A stretch of 64,000 nt of DNA from Shimia haliotis (GTDB taxonomy: Bacteria; Pseudomonadota; Alphaproteobacteria; Rhodobacterales; Rhodobacteraceae). A program made the translations under genes and the position numbers. The stretch covers positions 310,001-374,000 of the forward strand of contig NZ_FOSZ01000003.1 of NCBI RefSeq assembly GCF_900114415.1. Reading direction: 5' to 3'. Of this stretch, positions 28,295 to 36,287 are shown piece by piece (position 1 is the first letter of the stretch; each line of letters opens with the position of its first letter). Below the pieces are notes generated by a model. That model had not been told where the DNA came from. It did no database searches and saw only the letters and a list, made by a program, of their open reading frames with translations.

Positions 28295-28335
28295 AAACGC
28301 TTTGCGAGGCGTTTGTTCATAGCATTTGCAAATGC
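28295..28335 (+). promoter_or_regulatory. paired inverted repeats between rnc and era
   Basis: AAACGC (28295-28300) pairs with GCGTTT (28309-28314) around eight bases and is followed by GTT; 7 bases later comes a perfect 14-bp palindrome GCATTTGCAAATGC (28322-28335). They lie in the only sizeable gap of the lepB-rnc-era-recO run and could be an attenuator, an mRNA processing site or an operator. Confidence 0.4.
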
Positions 28336-28409
28336 CTTTCTTGTCCCCCTCTGGAACCACCCAATATTTTCCGCTACACACGCGCCTTAACCAGACAAAG
28401 GCATGCCCC

Positions 28410-29318
28410 ATGACCACACGCGCCGGATTCGTCGCACTGATCGGAGAGCCCAACGCGGGCAAATCCACGCTCACCAACCAGATGGTTGGCGCCAAAGTGT
28501 CGATCGTGACCCACAAGGTTCAGACCACCCGCGCCCGCATCCGTGGTGTGGCGCTTCAGGGCGAGAGCCAGATTGTTTTTGTCGACACGCCAGGCCTCTT
28601 CCGCCCGCGTCGCCGCCTGGATCGTGCCATGGTCGCCGCCGCATGGGGTGGGGCTGCGGATGCCGATATCATCGTCTTGATGATCGAGGCCCATCGCGGT
28701 GTGACAAAAGGTGTCGAGGCCATTCTTGAAGGGCTGGAAGAAATCGGCAAGGGCCGCAAGATCGCGCTGGCCATCAACAAGATCGACCGTGTGAAATCCG
28801 AAGTCCTGCTGGCGCTCTCCAAAGACCTGAACGAGCGATATGACTTTGTCGAAACCTTCATGATTTCTGCAGAAAAGGGCCACGGCTGCGCCCATCTGAA
28901 AGAATGGATTGCTGGCGAACTGCCGGAAGGCCCGTGGCTTTATCCTGAAGACCAGATTGCCGATCTGCCGATGCGCATGATCGCCGCCGAAATCACCCGC
29001 GAAAAGCTGACCCTGCGCCTGCATCAGGAACTGCCGTATCAGATGACGGTAGAGACCGAGCAGTGGGAAGAGCGCAAGGATGGATCCGCCCGTGTGGATC
29101 AGATGATTTATGTCATGCGTGACGGTCACAAAGGCATCGTTCTGGGCAATAAGGGCGAGACCATCAAGGCGGTCTCCAAAGCCGCACGTGAAGAGCTCGA
29201 AGAGTTCATGGGGCGTCGTATCCATCTGTTTTTGCAGGTTAAAGTTCGCCCGAACTGGCTTGAGGAAAAAGAGCGTTACTCGGAGATGGGTCTCGATTTC
29301 CGCGATGGCAATACCTGA
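28410..29318 (+). CDS. era: GTPase Era
   Basis: Essential GTPase that binds 16S rRNA near its 3' end and aids 30S maturation. The 302-residue protein carries G1 GEPNAGKST, switch region VTHKVQTTRARIRG (G2), G3 DTPGLF, G4 NKIDRV and G5 ISAEKGHG. The C-terminal KH domain has the motif VMRDGHKGIVLGNKGETIKA. Start ATG 28410 (MTTRAGFVALIG) is where Era homology begins; the open frame extends to 28326. It is followed after two bases by DUF1491. Confidence 0.97.
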   Translation: MTTRAGFVALIGEPNAGKSTLTNQMVGAKVSIVTHKVQTTRARIRGVALQGESQIVFVDTPGLFRPRRRLDRAMVAAAWGGAADADIIVLMIEAHRGVTKGVEAILEGLEEIGKGRKIALAINKIDRVKSEVLLALSKDLNERYDFVETFMISAEKGHGCAHLKEWIAGELPEGPWLYPEDQIADLPMRMIAAEITREKLTLRLHQELPYQMTVETEQWEERKDGSARVDQMIYVMRDGHKGIVLGNKGETIKAVSKAAREELEEFMGRRIHLFLQVKVRPNWLEEKERYSEMGLDFRDGNT

Positions 29319-29320
29319 TC

Positions 29321-29650
29321 ATGCGCCTGACGGCCGAGTTTTGGGTGCAGGCCTATCTGGCGCGGCTGCGGGTCTATGAAATCCCCGCCTTCGTTGTGGC
29401 GCATGGGGATGATACTGCCGGGGCCGTGCTGGTGAAGCTCAACACGCTGGATGGGCAAGCAAAGGTGTTTGAGCGCTCCTTTGATCTCATGAGCGGCGAG
29501 CGGCGTTGGCTTGTTCTGTCGGAAGGCGATGAGCGCGATGTAGACGCCGCGCTGGCCAAACAGCGCAGTTTTGACACCGATGCTTGGGTGATCGAGGTCG
29601 AAGATCGCCAAGGGCGGCACCTTCTGGATGAACCGGGGCTATCGGAGTGA
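29321..29650 (+). CDS. DUF1491 family protein
   Basis: A 109-residue soluble protein with the DUF1491 pattern: MRLTAEFWVQAYLARLR at the N-terminus, FVVAHGDDTAGAVLVKLNTL in the middle and DTDAWVIEVEDRQGRHLLDE at the C-terminus. This family is almost restricted to alphaproteobacteria and usually sits between era and recO, as here, two bases after the era stop. Its function is unknown; the conserved place suggests a link to ribosome maturation or DNA repair, but that is only inference. Confidence 0.9.
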   Translation: MRLTAEFWVQAYLARLRVYEIPAFVVAHGDDTAGAVLVKLNTLDGQAKVFERSFDLMSGERRWLVLSEGDERDVDAALAKQRSFDTDAWVIEVEDRQGRHLLDEPGLSE

Positions 29651-29737
29651 TTTTCTTCGCAGAAGGAAGCCGCGGCACCAAAATCTTCTAGAAAAAATGG
29701 ACCTAACGGGCTTGGATAGCGCGAAAGGACATCAAAC

Positions 29738-30460
29738 ATGGACTGGCGCGATCAGGGCTTTGTGCTCTCAAGCAGAAAACACGGCGAGACATCTGTGATT
29801 TTGGAGGTTTTCACCCCCAATCACGGGCGTCATGCCGGTGTTGTGCGGGGTGGGATAAGTCGCAAAATGACGCCCATCCTGCAACCCGGACAGCAGCTTG
29901 ATCTCAGTTGGCGCGCCCGGCTGGAAGACCACATCGGCAGCTTTACGGTTGAGCCCGTCCGATCCCGCGCCACGGTGCTGTCTGACCGTTTGGCGTTGGC
30001 GGGGCTGAACGCGGTGACGGCCCTTTTGAGTTTCTGTCTGCCGGAACGGGAAATTCATGCCGATCTCTATCAACGCTCTGAACAGCTTCTTGATTTGCTG
30101 GGGCAAAACGACATTTGGCCGTTGGCTTATTTGCGTTGGGAAATGGCGTTGCTTGATGAAATGGGATTCGGGCTCGATCTCTCGGCCTGTGCGGTGAAGG
30201 GCACCAACCAGCACCTCGACTATGTCTCGCCGAAATCTGGCCGTGCGGTGTCTGCTCAAGGGGCAGGGGACTGGGCCAGCCGTCTGTTGCCTCTTCCGCC
30301 GGTGATGCTTGGTCAGGGGGACGCCCCCGACGCGGAGATCGCACAGGCGTTTCAAACCACAGGGTATTTTCTGTCCGAAAAGCTTGCGCCGGAACTCGGC
30401 CACCGCCCCCTGCCAGAGGCCCGTGGGCGATTTGTGGATGTGTTTAGCCGCCGTCTGTGA
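29738..30460 (+). CDS. recO: DNA repair protein RecO
   Basis: RecO anneals single strands and, with RecR (and RecF), loads RecA onto SSB-coated DNA. The 240-residue protein has the N-terminal OB fold ([26 protein letters not shown] split by [10 protein letters not shown]) and a helical C-terminal domain with [21 protein letters not shown]. The equivalent of the zinc-binding cysteine cluster is incomplete, as in many alphaproteobacteria. Its last 17 bases overlap the end of the convergent lipoprotein gene. Confidence 0.95.
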   Translation: MDWRDQGFVLSSRKHGETSVILEVFTPNHGRHAGVVRGGISRKMTPILQPGQQLDLSWRARLEDHIGSFTVEPVRSRATVLSDRLALAGLNAVTALLSFCLPEREIHADLYQRSEQLLDLLGQNDIWPLAYLRWEMALLDEMGFGLDLSACAVKGTNQHLDYVSPKSGRAVSAQGAGDWASRLLPLPPVMLGQGDAPDAEIAQAFQTTGYFLSEKLAPELGHRPLPEARGRFVDVFSRRL

Positions 30461-30848
30461 TTCCGACGAAGACCATCTCGCGGCCGGCCTCGTTGCTCAG
30501 CACCATATTGGGGCCAGAGATTTCAACGATCTGCATTTCAGCCAGATCTGCGAAGTATGTGTCTTCTTGCGCCGTCATGGCGCATGTCTCCTGTCGTAAT
30601 CCGGAAACGTCTTTGAACTCAAACCACGGGTAAGGTGCCCATTGGGATGCGGAGAATTCAGAACACGGCCCTTTGCCGTTGACGCTACCATGGGCGCCGA
30701 AACTGATTTCGTTGGGGAAATTCACCGGTTTTCCGTCGACTTCGACAAGGCGCCACGCGTAGTCGCCGCCGCCGTATTTGGTCAGCGTTTCGCTCGGGTC
30801 ACAGGCGGTTAGGGCGACAAGGCCGAACAGGGGGAAAAGTCGTTTCAT
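30444..30848 (-). CDS. META-domain lipoprotein
   Basis: A 134-residue protein with a lipoprotein signal ([16 protein letters not shown], lipobox LTAC), so it should be lipid-anchored in the envelope. After it, [15 protein letters not shown] and [18 protein letters not shown] resemble the META/HslJ domain, where the pattern W-L-x-x-(I/V)-x-G and G-x-x-G-C-N is typical; here Ser-Glu replaces the usual Asn. Two further cysteines (in QETCAM and GPCSEF) could pair. Its 3' end overlaps recO by 17 bases on the opposite strand, and it lies two bases after the TetR gene, so the two may be co-transcribed. Confidence 0.75.
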   Translation of the reverse strand: MKRLFPLFGLVALTACDPSETLTKYGGGDYAWRLVEVDGKPVNFPNEISFGAHGSVNGKGPCSEFSASQWAPYPWFEFKDVSGLRQETCAMTAQEDTYFADLAEMQIVEISGPNMVLSNEAGREMVFVGITDGG

Positions 30849-30850
30849 AT

Positions 30851-31402
30851 CTATTGATAGAGCGCCAATATCAGATCGACCAGCGTGCCCATGGCGGGGC
30901 CGTTCACTTCTCCGTCACGGGAGGTTAGGTCTTCCATGCCGATGAACGAGGCATAAAGGATGCGCACCAATTCGGGATTGGTCAGGCCGATGTCTTTCAT
31001 CAAGGCCGAGAGATATTGCATCCGCAATCCGTCCACGCGGGCCACGGCTTCGGCCACATCGGGATCGCTGCGCCCCCATGCGCGGATTGCAGGTTCCAAA
31101 GCGATGCCCCCGTATTCTTTGGGCGCGCCTGAGACCGCAATTTGACCCAGCGCACGCAGTTTGTGGGCCGCGCTATCTTCTCCGTCGATTTGGGTCACGA
31201 TGTCTGCGTAGGCTTTGCTTTCCCATTCTTTCAGCAGTGCGGAATGAAAGGCAGGGACATCCGCAAAATGCCAATAGAACGACCCTTTGGTCGTCGACAT
31301 GCGGCGCGCCATCGGTTCGGCCTTAAGGGCGCTGGAACCGGATTCTGTCAGTGCCAGAAATCCGCCGCGCAGCCAGTCATCTTTGGTCAGCCTTTTGCTC
31401 AT
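30851..31402 (-). CDS. TetR-family transcriptional regulator
   Basis: A 183-residue repressor-like protein. The N-terminal helix-turn-helix covers about residues 15-50 (ALKAEPMARRMSTTKGSFYW, then HFADVPAFHSALL), and the remainder is a helical ligand-binding and dimer domain. ATG 31402 (MSKRLTKDDW) is the likely start; an ATG four codons upstream is possible. It is divergent from a small membrane protein, and two near-identical 18-bp inverted repeats lie in the shared intergenic region, which suggests it represses itself and its neighbour. The ligand is unknown. Confidence 0.88.
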   Translation of the reverse strand: MSKRLTKDDWLRGGFLALTESGSSALKAEPMARRMSTTKGSFYWHFADVPAFHSALLKEWESKAYADIVTQIDGEDSAAHKLRALGQIAVSGAPKEYGGIALEPAIRAWGRSDPDVAEAVARVDGLRMQYLSALMKDIGLTNPELVRILYASFIGMEDLTSRDGEVNGPAMGTLVDLILALYQ

Positions 31403-31410
31403 GCAGAAAA

Positions 31411-31428
31411 CCATACGGTAACGTATTG
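31411..31428. promoter_or_regulatory. operator copy 1 for the TetR-type regulator
   Basis: CCATACG-GTAA-CGTATTG: an 18-bp inverted repeat with one imperfect end base, nine bases upstream of the regulator's start codon. It shares arms and spacer length with copy 2, which starts exactly 49 bases further on. Confidence 0.7.
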
Positions 31429-31459
31429 ACTCATTCAAGCCGTGTTCGCATGGTGGCAT

Positions 31460-31477
31460 CCATACGCTATCGTATGG
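31460..31477. promoter_or_regulatory. operator copy 2 for the TetR-type regulator
   Basis: CCATACG-CTAT-CGTATGG: perfect 7-bp arms around a four-base spacer, 17 bases before the start codon of the membrane protein gene and therefore placed to block its transcription or translation start. Confidence 0.75.
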
Positions 31478-31494
31478 AATCAGTGGAGCGACAA

Positions 31495-31896
31495 ATGAAC
31501 CCTTGGATGATCCTTGCAAGCGCCCTTTTGGGGCTGACAACATATGTTCATGTTTTTCTGGGCGGACCCGAGATACATCACGTCATTCAGGCCAGCAGCC
31601 TAAGTGGCAGCGTCCGGGGGGTCGCAGCGGTCTTGTGGCATGCAGTGACCGTGGTTCTGATCGCTTTTGCATTAGCGTGTGCCGTGATGGCCCGGCACCA
31701 AAATCGGGCATTGGCGCTTTTGGTGATCGGCATCCAACTTGGGTTTGCGGCCTTGTTTGTGGTCTACGGCCTGAGCTTGCTGGGCACGCTTTGGGTGATG
31801 CCTCAGTGGCTGATCTTTACTCTGATACCTGCGGTGATGATGTGCGGCTTGCGGTGGGGGCAGAGGGGCAATGACCGCGGTGCGGCACTGACGTAA
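31495..31896 (+). CDS. small four-helix membrane protein under TetR control
   Basis: A 133-residue protein with about four hydrophobic segments: WMILASALLGLTTYVHVFLGG, AAVLWHAVTVVLIAFALACAV, ALLVIGIQLGFAALFVVYGL and WLIFTLIPAVMMCGL. I do not recognise a named family. ATG 31495 follows GTGGAGCGAC. Its promoter region holds the two TetR operators, so it is likely the regulated target, perhaps in response to a hydrophobic compound; that is inference. A bidirectional terminator follows its stop. Confidence 0.75.
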   Translation: MNPWMILASALLGLTTYVHVFLGGPEIHHVIQASSLSGSVRGVAAVLWHAVTVVLIAFALACAVMARHQNRALALLVIGIQLGFAALFVVYGLSLLGTLWVMPQWLIFTLIPAVMMCGLRWGQRGNDRGAALT

Positions 31897-31948
31897 TACT
31901 GACCCTATACCGACGTGAAACCGGCGCCGATCCGCGAACAATAAAAGT

Positions 31949-31972
31949 CCCGCCGACCATGCGATCGGCGGG
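31949..31972. terminator. bidirectional hairpin terminator
   Basis: CCCGCCGA (31949-31956) and TCGGCGGG (31965-31972) pair perfectly around an eight-base loop. On the minus strand it is followed by ACTTTTATT, a good terminator for the acyl-CoA dehydrogenase gene; on the plus strand the tail is GCTTCGTTT. Confidence 0.7.
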
Positions 31973-31994
31973 GCTTCGTTTCAATGATCGAGGG

Positions 31995-33656
31995 TCAGGC
32001 CAGAAGGCGTCGAGCAATCACCTGAGCCTGAATTTCGGCGGCGCCTTCAAAGATGTTCAGGATGCGGGCGTCGCACAAGATCCGGCTGACGGAGTATTCA
32101 AGGGCAAAGCCGTTGCCGCCGTGAATCTGAAGCGCGTTGTCTGCTGCCGCCCAAGCCACGCGGGCACCAAGAAGCTTGGCCATGCCAGCCTCAAGATCGC
32201 ACCGATGGCCGTGGTCTTTTTCCCAAGCGGAGAAATATGTCAGCTGACGCGCGATCATGATCTCGACGCACATCATGGCCAACTTGCTGGCGACGCGTGG
32301 GAAGTTGATCAACGATTTGCCGAACTGTTTGCGGTCAATGGCGTATTGCATACCCACGTCCATGGCAGCTTGCGCAACACCCACCGCGCGGGCAGCGGTT
32401 TGAATGCGGGCAGATTCGAAGGTTTCCATCAACTGCTTGAAACCTTTGCCTTCTTCGCCACCAAGCAGGTTCTCGCCCTTGACCTTGAAACCGTCAAACC
32501 CAAGTTCGTATTCTTTCATGCCGCGATAGCCGAGCACCTCGATCTCGCCGCCGGTCATGCCTTCGGTCGGGAAGGGGTTCTCGTCGGTGCCAGGTGTCTT
32601 TTCGGCGAGGAACATCGACAGGCCACGGTGGTCAGTGGTGTCGGGATTGGTGCGTGCCAGCAGGGTCATCACGTGGGTGCGCGCGGCGTGGGTGATCCAG
32701 GTTTTGTTGCCCGTTACCTCCCAATTGCCGTCTTCGGTTTTAACCGCGCGGGTGCGCAGCGACCCAAGGTCGGATCCGGTGTTGGGTTCGGTAAAGACCG
32801 CGGTTGGCAGGATTTCTGCGGACGCGATTTTGGGCAGCCAGTGTTGCTTCTGCTCCTCGGTACCGCCGCACAAGATCAACTCGGCCGCAATTTCGGAGCG
32901 GGTACCCAGAGACCCCACACCGATATAGCCGCGGGACAGCTCCTCGGACACCACAACCATCGACGCTTTTGACAGGCCAAACCCGCCGTATTCTTCGGGG
33001 ATCGTAAGACCAAAGACGCCCAGTTCTGCAAGCTCTTCAATGATTTCCATAGGGATGAGCTCATCTTTGAGGTGCCATTCATGCGCGTTGGGTTCCACGC
33101 GATCCACCGCAAAGCGGCGGAATTGTTCGCGGATCATTTCAAGCTCTTCTTCGAGGCCGGACGCGCCGAACATGATGTTCGCTGATTGCTCCTGCATCAA
33201 CTCCACCAGACGCAGGCGGGCGGCCTGAGAGTTGCCACCGTCACACAGCGACATGACTTCGGGTTGCATCAGTCCACGCAGTTCATCCTGTGTCAGGCCG
33301 AGGTCCTGCATTCGGATGATTTCGCCCTGACTCATCGGTATGCCGCCATAAACCTGCCATAGGTATTCGCCAAATGCGATCTGGTGGATGAGTTGTTCGA
33401 TCTCGCCAAATTTTCCGTCGGCATGGAGGCGTTCTGCCCATGCCTGCATTTGTTTGAGTGACTGTGCATAGGTCGCAAGCCAGGACAGGCCATGTGCCGC
33501 GGTCTGGTTCTCTTCCATCAACTTGCCGGACACCTTGCCGTCAAGCGATACGGTCTCGCGCACGCGAGCGGTTGCGGTTTCCAGAAGGGCCTCAACCGGG
33601 GCAACTGCCGCGCCGGTCAATGCCAAGAGTTCGGGGAGAATCACGGGGCTGTTCAT
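31995..33656 (-). CDS. mcd: (2S)-methylsuccinyl-CoA dehydrogenase
   Basis: A 553-residue FAD-dependent acyl-CoA dehydrogenase. Ordinary members have about 380 residues; the extra N-terminal domain of some 150 residues and the alphaproteobacterial setting point to Mcd, which oxidises methylsuccinyl-CoA to mesaconyl-CoA in the ethylmalonyl-CoA pathway of acetate and C1 assimilation. Visible motifs are LGVFGLTIPEEYGGFGL, the FAD-binding TAVFTEPNTGSDLGSLRT, GNKTWITHA, YAIDRKQFGKSL and the C-terminal QIHGGNGF ... IFEGAAEIQ, where the Glu of FEG is the likely base. ATG 33656 has AGGAC upstream. The rest of the pathway is not in this window. Confidence 0.85.
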   Translation of the reverse strand: MNSPVILPELLALTGAAVAPVEALLETATARVRETVSLDGKVSGKLMEENQTAAHGLSWLATYAQSLKQMQAWAERLHADGKFGEIEQLIHQIAFGEYLWQVYGGIPMSQGEIIRMQDLGLTQDELRGLMQPEVMSLCDGGNSQAARLRLVELMQEQSANIMFGASGLEEELEMIREQFRRFAVDRVEPNAHEWHLKDELIPMEIIEELAELGVFGLTIPEEYGGFGLSKASMVVVSEELSRGYIGVGSLGTRSEIAAELILCGGTEEQKQHWLPKIASAEILPTAVFTEPNTGSDLGSLRTRAVKTEDGNWEVTGNKTWITHAARTHVMTLLARTNPDTTDHRGLSMFLAEKTPGTDENPFPTEGMTGGEIEVLGYRGMKEYELGFDGFKVKGENLLGGEEGKGFKQLMETFESARIQTAARAVGVAQAAMDVGMQYAIDRKQFGKSLINFPRVASKLAMMCVEIMIARQLTYFSAWEKDHGHRCDLEAGMAKLLGARVAWAAADNALQIHGGNGFALEYSVSRILCDARILNIFEGAAEIQAQVIARRLLA

Positions 33657-33825
33657 CGTCAGGTCCTGTCCATCATGCGGCATGTCGCTGTATCCTCTGT
33701 TTCTGCACCGTGACATAATTCTTTTGCAGTTGCAGCGCAACAAAAATGCCAACTAACGCGACGTTTTGTTCATATGTTGCGCGGTCATTTTTTGCACGTG
33801 CAGCAACTTGGGCGTATATCAAAGT

Positions 33826-34593
33826 ATGGATGTATTTTTCGCAAACTTCGACGCCACAACACTTTTCCTTTGCTGCGTGATTGCTGTGTTAGCCGGCACA
33901 ATCAAAGGGCTGGTCGGATTTGCGATGCCAATGGTTTTGATATCTGGGTTGGGGTCCTTTCTTGAGCCGGAGTTGGCGCTTGCCGGGCTGATTCTTCCGA
34001 CATTGGTGACAAATGGCGTGCAGGCTTTGCAGCACGGCGTAGGTGCTGCGTGGCAGTCTATCCAACGGTTCCACCTGTTTTTGATATCGGGCGGCGTGGC
34101 GCTGTTGATCAGTGCGCAGTTTGTGCGCGTGTTACCTGGGCAGGTGATGCTTTTGATTATCGGCGTGCCGGTGGCGCTTTTTGCGATTTTTCAGCTTATG
34201 GGGCGCGGATTTGGCGGGTTTCGACCCACCCCGCGGGCCGAGATCGGGATCGGAACCTTCGCCGGAGTGTTGGGGGGCATGTCTGGCGTATGGGGGCCGC
34301 CGACCGTGGCCTATTTGACGGCGCTACGAACAGAGAAAGCCGAGCAAATGCGCGTGCAGGGGGTGATCTATGGCCTCGGTGCGGTTCTTTTGGTTGTCGC
34401 TCATATCGGCTCGGGTGTCCTGCGTGCGGACACCGTTCCGCTGTCGCTTATGCTCGTTGTGCCGGCATTGGCGGGGATGTGGGTTGGCACTCGATTGCAA
34501 AGCCGCATCGATCAACAGGGGTTTCGCCGGGCAACCTTGCTGGTGCTGTTGATTGCTTCTCTGAACCTCATACGGCGGGCGGTATTCGGCTGA
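33826..34593 (+). CDS. TauE/SafE-family permease
   Basis: A 255-residue membrane protein of the TauE/SafE (DUF81) family, implicated in export of sulfite or organosulfur anions. It shows the internal two-half pattern: the first half has VLAGTIKGLVGFAMPMVLI, and the second has GTFAGVLGGMSGVWGPPTVAY, both with the family's Gly-rich loop. About eight hydrophobic segments are visible. The start is placed at ATG 33826 (MDVFFANFDATT); the Shine-Dalgarno is weak and the frame is open from 33766. Divergent from mcd. No sulfur genes lie nearby, so the substrate is uncertain. Confidence 0.82.
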   Translation: MDVFFANFDATTLFLCCVIAVLAGTIKGLVGFAMPMVLISGLGSFLEPELALAGLILPTLVTNGVQALQHGVGAAWQSIQRFHLFLISGGVALLISAQFVRVLPGQVMLLIIGVPVALFAIFQLMGRGFGGFRPTPRAEIGIGTFAGVLGGMSGVWGPPTVAYLTALRTEKAEQMRVQGVIYGLGAVLLVVAHIGSGVLRADTVPLSLMLVVPALAGMWVGTRLQSRIDQQGFRRATLLVLLIASLNLIRRAVFG

Positions 34594-34677
34594 TTTGGGC
34601 TGCAGGCGCCCCCTTTCTCCTTGTTCGAGAGGGGGGAGAGGATAGGATGTGCAAAACCAGATCCGGAGCACAAGCCG

Positions 34678-35781
34678 TTGAAAGACCAAAGCGTTCCCTT
34701 GCGCATCAGCGCCACGAGTCTTGCCGTTCTGGCAACGATTGCCACCGGCTGGTTCCTGAATACGGCACAGGCAATCTTGGTGCCGATCGTGCTTGGGGCT
34801 CTTTTGGCATTTCTGATGCATGGGATTTCGCGCGAGCTTGAACGTATTCCCTATTATTCCAAGTTGGTGCCACCTTGGGCGCGCATGACCATCACCACCA
34901 TCGTTTTGTTTATAGCACTGACGGCGAGTGTTGGTTTTTTTGCCAGAAACCTGGATCCGGTCGTGCGGGCCATTCCGACTTATGCGGAGTCTTTGTCGGT
35001 TCTGGCGTCTGACACGGCTGCGCGGTTTGACTATGAGCTGGAGGTCACATGGCGGTCTTTGGATAAGCTGTTGTTTGAGAATATAGATCTCCAATCCGTG
35101 ATCCGGATCGCTCTAAATTCCGTCAGCTATTCAGCAGGTTACTTGGCGCTTGTGTTCCTTTATGCGGTTCTGTTCCTGATCGAGAGAGACAGCATCTCGA
35201 TCAAAATTGCGGCCATTGTGCCTGTCGCAGAGAACCGCAAAAATGTCTGGCGTACGATTGATCTGATCACCGATCAGATCGGCACTTACTTCACCACCAA
35301 GACGCTCATCAATGTGGTTCTTGGGGTGATTTGTTATGCGATTTTCAAGCTCTTTGGCATCGAATTTGCAGCGTTCTTTGCGGTCACAACGGCGATCTTC
35401 AACTATATTCCTTATGTCGGCAGCTGGATTGCCATGGCGCTTCCGATGCTTTTTGCCATCGGCCAAATGGGCCTCAGCTGGAATGTTTTCTGGCTTTTCT
35501 CGGCACTGGGCGCGGCCCAGTTTGGCATCGGCTATTTCTGGGAGCCGCGACTTATGGGGCGATCGATGAACCTCAGCCCGGTCATCGTGATGGTGTCTTT
35601 GGCTGCATGGACGGCCGTTTGGGGGCTCATCGGCGCCATTTTATCAGTGATCCTGACGTCAGGGATCATGACCATACTGTCGTTCTTTGAAGCGACCCGA
35701 CCCTTGGCCATTATGTTGACCAACAACGGCGATGTGCCGGATTGGCGCGAGCTGTCGGAAGACCAGGACGCCGAGGCCTAA
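34678..35781 (+). CDS. AI-2E-family (PerM-like) transporter
   Basis: A protein of about 367 residues with the AI-2E transporter family architecture: hydrophobic segments ATSLAVLATIATGWFL and AILVPIVLGALLAFLMHGIS at the N-terminus, a long amphipathic middle part, then FNYIPYVGSWIAMALPML and GYFWEPRLMGRSMNLSPVIV, the conserved core of the family. I favour TTG 34678 because GGAG sits at 34664-34667; TTG 34621 is in frame but adds a non-hydrophobic segment. Members export AI-2 or act as Na+/H+ antiporters; neither can be claimed here. The 3' end overlaps the convergent DUF2478 gene by four bases. Confidence 0.83.
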   Translation: MKDQSVPLRISATSLAVLATIATGWFLNTAQAILVPIVLGALLAFLMHGISRELERIPYYSKLVPPWARMTITTIVLFIALTASVGFFARNLDPVVRAIPTYAESLSVLASDTAARFDYELEVTWRSLDKLLFENIDLQSVIRIALNSVSYSAGYLALVFLYAVLFLIERDSISIKIAAIVPVAENRKNVWRTIDLITDQIGTYFTTKTLINVVLGVICYAIFKLFGIEFAAFFAVTTAIFNYIPYVGSWIAMALPMLFAIGQMGLSWNVFWLFSALGAAQFGIGYFWEPRLMGRSMNLSPVIVMVSLAAWTAVWGLIGAILSVILTSGIMTILSFFEATRPLAIMLTNNGDVPDWRELSEDQDAEA

Positions 35782-36287
35782 GAGGCGTTCACCTCATCGT
35801 ACCATGCCAGCAAGGCGTCGATGTCGGCGGGCACTTCGGTGGCCATGCCGTCCGCGAACTGGGTGAACTTCTCAGAATTGAGGGGATTGGTGCCAGCGAT
35901 CACGGTGGCACCGCTTGCCGCTGCTTCGGCGATCAAGTCGCGAAAGCCTTTGCCTTCGCCCTCTTGTTTGCCGAATTTGTTCAACAGAAACACGTCGTAA
36001 GGCGTCTGCATGCTGCGGGAGACTTCTGCAACGGCATGCGCCATGGCATCGGGATCCAGACGGCATCCGCGGGCTTCTTTGCCGAGCGACTGGCTGATGC
36101 GGATGACATCTCCGTCAGGCAAAACCTGAACATCCATATCGCAAAGCCTGTCCGGCGCGCATTCGGAGTTGGTCTGCACAATGCCGCGTGTGACAACGCC
36201 TTTCGCTTCCAGCCGTTTGGCCAGTTCCGCAAGCAAAAGGTCCAGCTCTCCGCGCCCATGCGCCATGGTGTAAGCAATTTTCATCAT
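35778..36287 (-). CDS. DUF2478 protein
   Basis: A 169-residue soluble protein of the DUF2478 family, an NTPase-like group mostly without a true P-loop. The N-terminal IAYTMAHGRGELDLLLAELA replaces a Walker A, and the diagnostic C-terminal part is LLNKFGKQEGEGKGFRDLIA followed by GATVIAGTNPLN. Three cysteines occur in the middle (NSECAPDRLCDMDV and ARGCRLDP). In other bacteria DUF2478 genes often sit with molybdenum uptake genes; here the neighbour is a potassium channel, with which it overlaps by four bases. Confidence 0.8.
   Translation of the reverse strand: MMKIAYTMAHGRGELDLLLAELAKRLEAKGVVTRGIVQTNSECAPDRLCDMDVQVLPDGDVIRISQSLGKEARGCRLDPDAMAHAVAEVSRSMQTPYDVFLLNKFGKQEGEGKGFRDLIAEAAASGATVIAGTNPLNSEKFTQFADGMATEVPADIDALLAWYDEVNAS

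Noticed and set aside
28322-28335. GCATTTGCAAATGC as an integration or attachment site
   Set aside because: No tRNA or integrase nearby and no second copy in the window; a regulatory or RNA role is more likely.
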